Positions 8,954 to 17,019 of a DNA stretch of 64,000 nucleotides are shown here, in pieces. The stretch comes from Methanobrevibacter millerae (GTDB taxonomy: Archaea; Methanobacteriota; Methanobacteria; Methanobacteriales; Methanobacteriaceae), in NCBI GenBank assembly GCA_015063005.1, contig SUTF01000007.1:124001-188000 (forward strand). Reading direction: 5' to 3'. Position 1 is the first letter of the stretch. Each line of letters starts with the position of its first letter. Under the pieces are notes generated by a model. It was not told the DNA's origin, ran no database searches, and saw nothing but the letters and a program-made list of their open reading frames with translations. The position numbers and the translations under genes were made by a program.

Positions 8954-9514
8954 ATGAAAAACGTTTTGATAGTCGAAGGACACAGGGATTCAAAAAATGA
9001 CTCAGTAGCAAACAAACAGATTATAGAAGATTTAAGGGAATTGCTTCCGGATGCTGAGATAAGCATATTGGATGAATTGTATCAGAATTTTGAAATTGAT
9101 GTTAAGGCTGAACAGGAAAAACTCGAAAAGTCAGATATAATCGTATTGCAGTTTCCTCTCTTCTGGTATGGAATGCCTTCAATCATGAACAAATGGATGG
9201 AGGATACCTTCGAACACGGATGGTCACACGGCTCAACCGGAAACAAGCTCCATGGCAAAAAGCTAATTGCTTCATTTACAGCAGGCGCACCTGAAGAGGC
9301 ATATCAGAAGGATGGAATAATGGGTTATGGCATTGAGGAATATCTTCCACCAATCAAATCAATGTGCGGACTTTGCGGAATGGAATTCGTGGATTATGTC
9401 TTCACCGGAGGAGTTTCTTTTGAATTGAGAACCAATCCCGATGAAGTCGAAAAGATTAAGGCGAAAGCAAAAAGCCATGCTGAAAAGGTAGCTTCATTAA
9501 TTGAAGAGATATAA
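8954..9514 (+). CDS. NAD(P)H:quinone oxidoreductase, flavodoxin-like fold
   Basis: 186 residues. The opening MKNVLIVEGHRDSKNDSVANKQI is the flavodoxin-like phosphate loop region of the MdaB/KefF family. FPLFWYGMPSIMNKWMEDTF and GSTGNKLHGKKLIASFTAGAP match the FMN- and substrate-binding segments. It probably reduces quinones with two electrons using NAD(P)H and bound flavin. A GGTGATGAA binding site overlaps the end of the tautomerase gene, supporting one operon. No membrane segment is seen. Confidence 0.85.
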   Translation: MKNVLIVEGHRDSKNDSVANKQIIEDLRELLPDAEISILDELYQNFEIDVKAEQEKLEKSDIIVLQFPLFWYGMPSIMNKWMEDTFEHGWSHGSTGNKLHGKKLIASFTAGAPEEAYQKDGIMGYGIEEYLPPIKSMCGLCGMEFVDYVFTGGVSFELRTNPDEVEKIKAKAKSHAEKVASLIEEI

Positions 9515-9650
9515 CTTTGCAGAAATTTCATAACCATCACCAATTCCTGATAGGTTCGTGTCTTGTCATTGCTCATATGCACCATCATAACATGGTGTTT
9601 AGCATATGGATTATCTATAATTAATCCGATGTCATGATGAATTTCTCCTT

Positions 9651-9753
9651 TAAACTGTAGAAATATTCAAATATTAGAGTCATTGTTTAGCGATAGCTTT
9701 AAAAAGTTATGTTTGGGGCTTGTTGGATTCTAATCGACACTTTCTACAGTTTA
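9651..9753. repeat. 13-bp inverted repeats enclosing 77 bases (possible MITE)
   Basis: TAAACTGTAGAAA at 9651-9663 and TTTCTACAGTTTA at 9741-9753 are perfect reverse complements. The segment is noncoding and lies in a relic-rich gap. The ends could be the terminal inverted repeats of a miniature transposable element, or the stem of a large hairpin. I found no flanking target duplication I trust. Confidence 0.5.
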
Positions 9754-9803
9754 TAAATTAAAAAACAATAAACTTTATATATAATTTATTTCATAATATT
9801 CAT

Positions 9804-9910
9804 TAGAATTTTAAATCCACATGGATACTTAAATTCTAAATTTTGAATGATTGGATTAAATCGATGTCTACCTACTCAAACATGTATTAAACATGTTGTA
9901 GGCATTGATT
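9804..9910 (+). ncRNA. Candidate structured RNA element, copy A
   Basis: Two hairpins are visible. The first runs from TTAGAATTT (9804) to AAATTCTAA (9840), with an inner ATCC/GGAT stem and an ACAT loop. The second has an outer stem ATCGATG/CATTGAT (one G-U pair) at 9861/9904 and an inner stem CCTAC...AACATGT with ACATGTT...GTAGG. A related element at 31702-31808 keeps both hairpins while several paired bases differ. The strand is assigned arbitrarily. I know of no named family with this shape. Confidence 0.45.
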
Positions 9911-9998
9911 TAAAACTTTTACTTATTTTATTTTCTTAAATGAAAACGATGTTTTTATTTTCTTTAAACTTAATAGCTAATTTTTAAATTTTATTCCA

Positions 9999-10204
9999 AT
10001 GAGGGAAATTCAAAACCATCATCTTCTGACAGCAAATACGTTACAAAGGAGTATGCACAGCAACATGAGGCAGAATGGCAGTCAGGTAAAGGATACTATT
10101 GGGTTGGAGATACTCAATATGACAGTGCAACAGGTAAGATTATCGGCGGAGGCTCTGCCAAAGATCAGGAAGCTTTAAGAGAAGTATATGGAGATAGAAG
10201 CTGA
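9999..10204 (+). pseudogene. C-terminal remnant of a small secreted protein gene
   Basis: An open stretch of about 68 codons ends in TGA at 10202-10204, with no plausible start and no binding site. It encodes a Ser-rich linker (SKPSSSDSKYVTKEYA) and a tip with WQSGKGYYWVGDTQYDSATGK. This is the architecture of the tails of the small anchored proteins at 31291 and 42391. The anchor-encoding 5' half is missing; the region upstream is instead noncoding element A. It is a broken gene. Confidence 0.6.
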
Positions 10205-10243
10205 TTAAAATCATAAGTTTCATTAAAAATAGTTAAATATATT

Positions 10244-10275
10244 AGGTAGAATCATTAAATGATTCTAACCTTTTT
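10244..10275 (+). terminator. Hairpin with T-run, AGAATCAT palindrome type
   Basis: AGGTAGAATCAT and ATGATTCTAACCT pair with one bulged base, and five T residues follow directly. It lies 40 bases after the remnant gene stop. The stem core is shared with the palindrome at 24477-24500. Confidence 0.6.
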
Positions 10276-10426
10276 CCAAAAAAACAGTTGATTTGATACA
10301 ACTTGATTTATTGTTTTTATTTTGTTGAATTTAATTTTTTCTATGGTTGTTTGATTTCACTTAAGAAAAATATTAACTCTTTTTTTGCGTTCAATGACCT
10401 AATACTTTTTTAAAGGAATAAAAAGC

Positions 10427-11122
10427 TTATTTATTATTAGCAATAGCTTTTGCAATAGCTTCAGCCTGTTCCTGTAATGTTTCTTTCTTTGTTCTTTCTA
10501 ATTGATTAAAAATATCACTATATAATGTTTGTCCATCTGTAATGTATCTGAATTTATAAAGAGTGGATGCAGTAACAATCTGAACAGTACCATATCCAAA
10601 TAATTTTCCTATTATTCCATTGTTAAAGGAGACGGAATTAATCATGTTCAAAGGACTTTGCATTTGAGTGGTTGATATTAAACCGGTTTTACCGAATACC
10701 CTTTTATTGGTTAATATTAAATCAGTGCTGCTATATGATATGAATCTGATTATTAACCAGGCTACAGCAATGATAAATAATATTGTTAACATAAAAAAAC
10801 TTAAAATCATCAGTATAAATGTTATTATAACGAAAAGTATTGGAATATACAATGAACCAGGATGTATTTTAGAACGTTTTATTACCTTTTCATCTTCTAT
10901 CATATTAATTTTGTATATATCAAACAAATCTGAAAAGGAATCAGAAAAATCATTTGAAAATTTATCTATAGTGTCATTAACTTTACTGAAAGATTTATTT
11001 ATATTATCTGCAGTTGAAGATTTGCTATTTGATTGTGATCCATCTGTTTTAGTTCCACAAGCTATACAAAAACTAGCATCTTCTTCTAATTCTTCACCAC
11101 AATTTCTACAATATTTTGCCAT
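10427..11122 (-). CDS. Zinc-ribbon membrane protein with PH-like (YdbS/YdbT-type) domain
   Basis: 231 residues. The N-terminal zinc ribbon (CRNCGEELEEDASFCIACG) is at residues 5-24. A Ser-rich linker follows, then two close membrane helices (about 92-130) and a bacterial PH-like domain (DLILTNKRVFGKTG, NMINSVSFNNGIIGKLFGYGTVQI, about 133-205), and a charged helix ends the protein. The tandem 'NKRV...G...GYGTV' pattern is typical of YdbS/YdbT-like membrane PH proteins. The PH domain is probably cytoplasmic. The function is unknown. Confidence 0.8.
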   Translation of the reverse strand: MAKYCRNCGEELEEDASFCIACGTKTDGSQSNSKSSTADNINKSFSKVNDTIDKFSNDFSDSFSDLFDIYKINMIEDEKVIKRSKIHPGSLYIPILFVIITFILMILSFFMLTILFIIAVAWLIIRFISYSSTDLILTNKRVFGKTGLISTTQMQSPLNMINSVSFNNGIIGKLFGYGTVQIVTASTLYKFRYITDGQTLYSDIFNQLERTKKETLQEQAEAIAKAIANNK

Positions 11123-11429
11123 TAAAAACCTCCTTAATTAAGTATTTGACATGATAATAGATATTGTCTTTAAAAAATAAACTGAGTTATAATAACTATT
11201 ACCCATCATATAATTAGTATTTTAACAATATATTTATATAAAAATTATGATTTGGAAAAATGCCTTTGCTTTTATATTTAATTCAAAAATCAATATTTTG
11301 TCGTATCTTAAATAATAAACATCTATGCTTTGATATCGTTTATTCCCATATATTTATATTTAATATTAAACAATATATTAGTAACAAATTATTATTATTC
11401 TAAAAACAAGATTATGGTGAGGTATTATC
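11123..11429. other. AT-rich divergent intergenic region
   Basis: This gap separates two divergent zinc-ribbon genes. It is extremely AT-rich, with several TATA-like stretches (for example ATATATTTATAT around 11228 and 11348) that could serve either gene. A GGTGAG binding site sits at the right end for the gene at 11430. I see no small gene, repeat or structured element in it. Confidence 0.5.
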
Positions 11430-11909
11430 ATGGTATCATGTCAAAATTGTGGAACGGAAGTAAAGGATGATGTTAAATTCTGTCAAAATTGTGGCAGTGA
11501 AATCATTCATGAGACTTCTGATAATGTAAACAAGACTAAATTTTGTGCAAACTGCGGATTTAAAATGGCTGAAAATGTTAAGTTTTGCCCATCCTGTGGA
11601 GCGCCAACTTCTCCTGAATCCCGAGCTGTTGTTCAAAATGCAGCTCAGGTTAATCAAAAAAGCCCGGTTTTGGCTGCAATATTATCTTTTTTAATAGTCG
11701 GTTTGGGTCAAATTTATTTGGGATTAACTAAAAAAGGAATTTTGCTGTTCATAGGTGCTGTAATTTCTGGATTTTTAATGCTTATAATTATTGGTTGGAT
11801 AACATGGCTAATCGTATGGGGTTATGCAATATATGATGCATATAACTCAGCAAATAAAATCAACATGGGAATTCATGTAAATGATACAATAGATTTCAAT
11901 GATTTATAG
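11430..11909 (+). CDS. Double zinc-ribbon protein with TM2-like membrane domain
   Basis: 159 residues. Two zinc ribbons occur at residues about 4-22 (CQNCGTEVKDDVKFCQNCG) and 34-53 (CANCGFKMAENVKFCPSCG). From about residue 73, PVLAAILSFLIVGLGQIYLG and a second long helix form a TM2-like hairpin with the characteristic Gly-Gln-Tyr-Gly-type turn. A short acidic tail follows. The ribbons probably face the cytoplasm. The next gene starts 12 bases later, so the two are likely co-transcribed. The function is unknown. Confidence 0.8.
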   Translation: MVSCQNCGTEVKDDVKFCQNCGSEIIHETSDNVNKTKFCANCGFKMAENVKFCPSCGAPTSPESRAVVQNAAQVNQKSPVLAAILSFLIVGLGQIYLGLTKKGILLFIGAVISGFLMLIIIGWITWLIVWGYAIYDAYNSANKINMGIHVNDTIDFNDL

Positions 11910-11921
11910 CTGAGGGATTAA

Positions 11922-12449
11922 ATGGTGAAATATTGTACGGAATGCGGTACTCAGTTAGATGATAGTGCTCGTTTCTGCACGAATTGCGGAACAAAAATTG
12001 ATTTCCAGCCAGATAATCCTATTAACGAATATCAAAAAAACCTTGAAAAGACTGGCAGAAAAAGAGCTAAAATTCCTCATTTAGGGGGCATAAATGAGTT
12101 TAGACAAGATTCAATTGTTATTAAAAAAACAGAAGAAGTCATTCCCATTAAGGATATTGAAAATTTTAGCCTGCATCAAAGTACCAGAAATCTATGGAGT
12201 GATGTAAAGGTAGATTTTGATTATAATGGTCTGCATTACAGAACTCAACAGGCCGGTTCAGATAAAGGAAAACTGCAAACGCTTGAAAATAAAATAAAAG
12301 CAAGAGACATGCAAAAATTCGCCAATGTTGGAAATAATGCTGCTGAAAGTAAAATTGATAAATTAAAAGAATTAAAGCAATTGCTCGATGACGGCATTGT
12401 TGATGAAAATGAATTTAATAAACTGAAAGATGAAATAATCAATGGTTAA
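11922..12449 (+). CDS. Zinc-ribbon, PH-like and SHOCT protein
   Basis: 175 residues. The N-terminal zinc ribbon (CTECGTQLDDSARFCTNCG) is followed by a beta-rich PH-like region (about 45-125; IVIKKTEEVIPIKDIENFSL) and a terminal SHOCT helix pair (LKELKQLLDDGIVDENEFNKLKDEI). It has no membrane segment. The modules are the same as in 7190-7735 but the ribbon has moved from the C- to the N-terminus. It follows the TM2-like ribbon protein by 12 bases and may act with it at the membrane. Confidence 0.75.
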   Translation: MVKYCTECGTQLDDSARFCTNCGTKIDFQPDNPINEYQKNLEKTGRKRAKIPHLGGINEFRQDSIVIKKTEEVIPIKDIENFSLHQSTRNLWSDVKVDFDYNGLHYRTQQAGSDKGKLQTLENKIKARDMQKFANVGNNAAESKIDKLKELKQLLDDGIVDENEFNKLKDEIING

Positions 12450-12596
12450 AAGTTATTTCATTTAATTATCTTATTTTTTTCACCTTTTAACTATTCTTCC
12501 AATATCGAGCTGTATTTTAAATACCAGTCCGGATAGATTATGATTTTTATCATTTTTCCTGTTTGGCGATATCAGGTTAAAATTTTAACTAATACG

Positions 12597-12717
12597 TTAA
12601 TCATCAACTAGAATGAATTTTTAATTTTTAATTTAAACTCTTTAAATTAAAAAATAAGTGATTTAATAAGTTTTTAAAAATTAATCATCAACCAAAAAAT
12701 ATCTTAATTATCAACTA
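12597..12717. repeat. Dispersed intergenic element, copy 2 (three TTAATCATCAAC sites)
   Basis: The motif occurs at 12597, 12681 and, with one change (TTAATTATCAAC), at 12704. Spacing and intervening sequence match copy 1 at 8467-8587. The rest of the 12450-12870 gap carries a palindrome at 12819 and the promoter of the next gene, with nothing else I recognise. Confidence 0.8.
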
Positions 12718-12818
12718 CTTCTAAGTTTATATTGTGAAGAATTCTTTTCCAGGATTATGAAATCTGAGAATGAAGAAAAGAGGTGATTGTTGATTGATTA
12801 GGAGAAATAACATGAAAA

Positions 12819-12840
12819 GTTAATAATATTAACTATTAAC
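12819..12840. promoter_or_regulatory. GTTAATAATATTAAC palindrome with an adjacent TATTAAC half-site
   Basis: The 15-base palindrome at 12819-12833 is followed at once by TATTAAC, and another TATTAAC occurs at 12849-12855 just before the binding site AGGTGG of the gene at 12871. The same 15-base palindrome recurs at 52655-52669. Its place between promoter and start suggests an operator. Confidence 0.45.
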
Positions 12841-12870
12841 TCACATACTATTAACATAGGTGGATAAAAA

Positions 12871-13752
12871 ATGAAAAAAATATACTGTAAGAAATGCGGA
12901 AACAAAATATTGGATTCGGATGCCGATTACTGTCCCCGATGTGGAGCCCGAATAAACGATTATGCAGAAGTACAACAAATGCAGAAAAGCAAAAGAACGC
13001 GAAACATAATACTAATCCTATTGGCCATAACTGTCGTGGCTGCAATACTCATAATAGCTGGAGCGGTAACAACAAATAACAATAATCATGGATTTACTAC
13101 ATATAACTTCAGCAGTTCATGCAGTGTTGAGCTGCCTAACTGGATAAGCTTCAACGATGGGGCAGGTGATATAAACAGTAACTCAAATATTGCAGGCTCA
13201 AGCGTTTCATCAGTAACCAAAGCACTATTTGGAAATAGTGAAGTAATGCAGATAACCTACAGTAAAAGCGTTGTTGACGGCCAGTCTGTTGGAATGAATT
13301 TGGATGATTCCATAAATGTAAATACGAATGGAAAGCAGGTTTATACCAGAATTGTAATGTCTGAGGAAACTGGTGAATCAGTATCTGTTATGGGTGAAAA
13401 TCAGACGTTGGTTAATTATATTGCTGACCATGTGAAATTCAATGGAAAAAATGCAAATAACACTAACAACACTACACAAAACGATAATCAGAAAAAAGCG
13501 CTTGCATACAAGTCAGACGGTACTCCAATGTATACTCAAGCGGAAGTTGACCAATATATGCTGACTAAATATGGTATGGTGGATTATCATATTCAGGATA
13601 ATGGTTATATTAGTCTGGATGAGCCGGGTTATACTTCTGACGGCCGCAGATCATATTCTTATGATTATGGTTCTAGTCAAGGTTCATCTAGCCAATCAAG
13701 TCCAAGTCAAGAATCGTCTGGTGGAAGCTCGGTTGTGACTACGGAAGCTTGA
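12871..13752 (+). CDS. Zinc-ribbon, single-helix membrane protein with Ser-rich tail
   Basis: 293 residues. The N-terminal zinc ribbon (CKKCGNKILDSDADYCPRCG) is followed by a membrane helix (about 50-68), an external beta-rich domain with SCSVELPNWISF (about 75-190), an Asn/Thr linker, and a tip rich in Tyr and Ser. The external domain with its 'polypeptide...MGENQTLVNYIADHVKF' end resembles the DUF4367/PsbP-like stress-type folds seen in other archaeal surface proteins, but I cannot name it. The ribbon faces the cytoplasm, so the protein could pass a surface signal inward. Confidence 0.7.
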   Translation: MKKIYCKKCGNKILDSDADYCPRCGARINDYAEVQQMQKSKRTRNIILILLAITVVAAILIIAGAVTTNNNNHGFTTYNFSSSCSVELPNWISFNDGAGDINSNSNIAGSSVSSVTKALFGNSEVMQITYSKSVVDGQSVGMNLDDSINVNTNGKQVYTRIVMSEETGESVSVMGENQTLVNYIADHVKFNGKNANNTNNTTQNDNQKKALAYKSDGTPMYTQAEVDQYMLTKYGMVDYHIQDNGYISLDEPGYTSDGRRSYSYDYGSSQGSSSQSSPSQESSGGSSVVTTEA

Positions 13753-13801
13753 ATATTCAAGTAATGTCATGGTTTTATAAATTAATTATTTGGTGTTGTA
13801 T

Positions 13802-14320
13802 ATGACAAAAATTTGTTCAAAATGTAATAAAGAATATGATGATTCATATAAATTTTGTGAAGTGTGTGGAACAGAATTATCAAAACAAAATAATGAAGAA
13901 AAAAGGAAACAGGCTTTTTAACTAAAGTTATAGAAAAAGGAAATGAATTAAAAGAAAAGCATGATGATTATTATGCAGAGCAAAGACAAAAAATGCTGAA
14001 AAAAGAAGATTGAAAGAAGAAAAGAAATTACCTAAAAAAATGGAAAATAGAACAGCAACTGAACGGGAATATGGTTTTTTCTATGATGATATAAGTGAAA
14101 TATACAAAGAAGATGCTAAAAAAGCGGATAAGGTCTATAAAGCTTATATTACAGGAGGTATTTAAGACTAGAAAAAGTTAATGGTAGATTTTTGGCTTCA
14201 CAATTAATAAAATTGGAGGTAATAAATCAACAAAATAATCGTATTATACAACAAAATGATGAGGTTATAGAACAAAATAATGAAATAATAGAGTTATTGC
14301 GAGAAATAGCGAAAAAATAA
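13802..14320 (+). pseudogene. Zinc-ribbon protein gene broken by several frameshifts
   Basis: It starts with an ATG and a ribbon (CSKCNKEYDDSYKFCEVCG), then stops after 39 codons. Coding-like sequence continues in shifted frames: one segment ends near 14010 (KVIEKGNELKEKHDDYY), the next ends at 14163 (EYGFFYDDISEIYKED), and the last ends at the TAA at 14318-14320 (SQLIKLEVINQQNNRII). At least three shifts are needed. Neighbouring genes are intact, so this looks like real decay rather than poor sequence. The last segment, rich in Gln and Asn, resembles a coiled-coil tail. Confidence 0.7.
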
Positions 14321-14414
14321 TTATTTGGATATATTATTCAAATAAATGGAACTATTTTTTGGCATTGTTTTTTAAAATCAAATAGTAGTTCTGGTTAATT
14401 TTTTAAAATAAAAA

Positions 14415-14433
14415 TAGAGGATATTATCCTCTA
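14415..14433 (-). terminator. Hairpin terminator overlapping the stop of the minus-strand gene
   Basis: TAGAGGAT and ATCCTCTA form a perfect 8-bp stem with a 3-base loop. Read on the minus strand it is followed by TTTTTATTTT. The stem includes the stop codon of the gene at 14431-15060. Confidence 0.7.
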
Positions 14434-15060
14434 AAATCCTTTATATTCTGATGGTGCTTTTGTAAAGTCTCCATAATATTGGACATCATCAATGGTTGAA
14501 TGCAAATGACCTTCATTAATCATATATTCAAATTTGTGTTTCATTAATGCTTTTTGTGCATTTGATCCAGTATAATCAAGATATGAATTGGAAAAGTCAT
14601 CTCCATAAATTATAATCAAATAATCTGTGTTATTAACTGTTGTTTTTAAAACACCATAATTTTTGCCAGGATAACTTTTTAAAGGAATACTAGCTTGTTG
14701 AATGTCCATTCTTAAAGGAGCTCTGCTTTCACTTTCCCAATATGTTGAGATTCCTGATTGCTGGTACTCCAAAACGAATCCGTCAGGTATAACAATTTCT
14801 GGTTGAGCTAATGCATTCATCATAACTGGAACTGATATTACTGCTAATATCAAAACTATGATGGATAAAATTATTATTTTTAGATTGTTCTTGTTTGATG
14901 TTTTAACTTTATTTTCTATATTGTTTAAATCTAGTCTTTTATGTTCTTCAGGGGGTTTATTGTCTTTTTCGTTTATTTCATCGTTGTCTATTTTTTCTCC
15001 ACATCTGTTACAGAATTTAGATTCATCTTCTAACTCTTTTCCACAATTTGGACAGAACAT
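14431..15060 (-). CDS. Zinc-ribbon, single-helix membrane protein
   Basis: 209 residues. An N-terminal zinc ribbon (CPNCGKELEDESKFCNRCG) and an acidic/basic linker lead to one membrane helix (about 59-80) and an external domain of about 120 residues (PDGFVLEYQQSG, YLIIIYGDDFSNSY). Its layout equals that of the protein at 12871, though the external domains share little. It is a single gene, divergent from the McrB-like gene. The function is unknown. Confidence 0.75.
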   Translation of the reverse strand: MFCPNCGKELEDESKFCNRCGEKIDNDEINEKDNKPPEEHKRLDLNNIENKVKTSNKNNLKIIILSIIVLILAVISVPVMMNALAQPEIVIPDGFVLEYQQSGISTYWESESRAPLRMDIQQASIPLKSYPGKNYGVLKTTVNNTDYLIIIYGDDFSNSYLDYTGSNAQKALMKHKFEYMINEGHLHSTIDDVQYYGDFTKAPSEYKGF

Positions 15061-15201
15061 TTTAACCTCCTCATTAACTCCTTGTTTAGTTTATTGTTTT
15101 ATTAGAATAAGCATTTTGTGAAAAGAATCTTAATTTATTAACAAATTGTATATTTAACTAAACACAAATTATCCATAATAAAGATTTTGATGTGATGTTA
15201 A

Positions 15202-16932
15202 ATGGCAAATATGTGGATGGTTCGAGCAGGTGAAAATGCATTTTTATTCGAGGATTTCAATGATTTAAATATTATAGCTGTTGGATGGGAAGTAGGTGAT
15301 TTGTCTGGCAAGTCTCCTGATGAAATCAAACAAATAATGGCTGATAAATATTATAATGTTAGTAAAACAAGCTTATCAATTCAGGCAGCTCAGGTAGTAA
15401 AATTTGTTTGTGAATTCAAAATAGGAGATTTTGTTATTACATATAATCCAAGAACACGTAAATACTTAGTTGGTAAAATTATTTCAGATTATTACTATTC
15501 TGATATGTTATCTAAAAAGTATATGGAACAGGATGATTTTTATAGCCAATTTCGTGATGTAGAATGGATGGGTGAAGTTTTAAGGGATGATTTGGGAAAT
15601 AATACTGCAAAATCATTAAATGGTATTTTAACAATATTCAATATTCAAGATTCTGCTAAAAATGATTTATTATATAAGATTAATCAGAATAAAATTGATT
15701 GGCCAGACTTTTATATGGAATTAGCAGATAAATTGATTGATTATAAGGATAATCGTGCGGATTTAATTTATAAAATTCAAAATATATTCCAAAAATTGAA
15801 TATGGACTTGCCAGCACTTGAAAGAGATTCTAATGGAAATAATATAATTCCATATGATATGGATCCCTTTACTGTTTTTGCTCTTTTTAATAAACAAATT
15901 TCTGCTGAAAATCGTATTAATCTAGTCAAAGAGTTTAAAAAAGAATTTGATATTTCGGCTAAAGCACCATTTACATTTCATGGAATTGCTGTGGTAAACA
16001 ATTTAAAAGCAACATTTTATGGATTCAATGAGAATCGTCAAGAGAAGGATATTAACAATTTGTGGAATCTTTTTGAAAGTGCTTTAAATCATAATGATGA
16101 TTTTATTCAAAATTATGATGAAGTTATAAATCAAAGAGGTGTTCGTTGGAATATTACAATGGCTTTAAATTGGATAAGACCTTTTGATTATATTAACATG
16201 GATAGTAATAATAGAACTTTTCTAACCAGTGAAGAAATATTTTCAAATGATTTTAAAGAAGAAATTAAATCATTAAAATCACCTCCTTCTGGAAAGAATT
16301 ATCTTAAAATATGCCAATATTGTGAAGAAATTTTTGAAAAAACTGGAAAATATGAAAATTTTCCAATATTTTCTCATGCTGCATATCTTAATAATTTAAA
16401 AACTAATGGAGAATCATCTGATGATGGAATTGGTGATGGAGATGTTAAAACAGTAAAATATTGGATGTACTCTCCAGGTGAAGGGGCAACTATGTGGGAT
16501 ACTTTTTATGATGATGGAATAATGGCCATTGGCTGGGAGGGTGTTGGTAATTTAAGTAAATATTCTCTAAAAGATGATATAAAGTATAAATTACAAGAGC
16601 TTTATAATGATAAATCTTCACATAGAAATGATGTTCATGCACTATGGCAGTTTGCAAATGAAATACAAATTGGAGATGTAATTTTTGCAAAAAGAGGAAT
16701 GAGTGATGTTATTGGAGTAGGTATTGTTGAATCAGATTATGAATTTAAATCTGATATGGATCATTATCAACATATTCGTAAGGTTAATTGGAAAAACAAA
16801 GGAATTTGGCCCTATGAACAATATGGAAAATTGCCTATGAAAACATTAACTGATATAACAATATATACAGAAATGATTAATAACATAAAGGAGTTAATTG
16901 GAGGCACAGAAATTATGGATGAACCACCATAA
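15202..16932 (+). CDS. McrB-type protein, N-terminal recognition half (ends at an in-frame TAA)
   Basis: 576 residues. An EVE/PUA-like domain lies at about residues 1-145 (WMVRAGENAFLFEDF, VGWEVGDLSGKS), a middle domain typical of McrB-like GTPase proteins at about 210-410 (FALFNKQISAENRINL, RGVRWNITMALNWIRPF), and a second EVE-like domain at about 425-570 (KYWMYSPGEGATMWDTFYDDGI). EVE and PUA-like domains bind modified bases in restriction enzymes. The stop at 16930-16932 is in frame with the ATPase half that follows, and the sequence after it reads on as protein. Hand counts of single 60-base lines give 13 G+C here against 19-24 downstream, so the half may have been swapped in. Confidence 0.8.
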   Translation: MANMWMVRAGENAFLFEDFNDLNIIAVGWEVGDLSGKSPDEIKQIMADKYYNVSKTSLSIQAAQVVKFVCEFKIGDFVITYNPRTRKYLVGKIISDYYYSDMLSKKYMEQDDFYSQFRDVEWMGEVLRDDLGNNTAKSLNGILTIFNIQDSAKNDLLYKINQNKIDWPDFYMELADKLIDYKDNRADLIYKIQNIFQKLNMDLPALERDSNGNNIIPYDMDPFTVFALFNKQISAENRINLVKEFKKEFDISAKAPFTFHGIAVVNNLKATFYGFNENRQEKDINNLWNLFESALNHNDDFIQNYDEVINQRGVRWNITMALNWIRPFDYINMDSNNRTFLTSEEIFSNDFKEEIKSLKSPPSGKNYLKICQYCEEIFEKTGKYENFPIFSHAAYLNNLKTNGESSDDGIGDGDVKTVKYWMYSPGEGATMWDTFYDDGIMAIGWEGVGNLSKYSLKDDIKYKLQELYNDKSSHRNDVHALWQFANEIQIGDVIFAKRGMSDVIGVGIVESDYEFKSDMDHYQHIRKVNWKNKGIWPYEQYGKLPMKTLTDITIYTEMINNIKELIGGTEIMDEPP

Positions 16933-17019
16933 GATTCATATCCTCCTTATTCACCGGAAAAATTCCTTGAGGAAGTCTATATTGATGAAAATGATTACAA
17001 TACTCTGGTTGAACTTTTA

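Noticed and set aside
9394..9588. Minus-strand frame overlapping the end of the quinone reductase gene, with HHDIGLIIDNPYAKHHVMM
   Set aside because: The part outside the gene looks slightly protein-like but has no start, binding site or family; possibly a relic, too weak to annotate.
10668..11141. 157-codon plus-strand frame opposite the zinc-ribbon/PH-like gene
   Set aside because: It is an antisense shadow; the minus-strand protein has clear domains.
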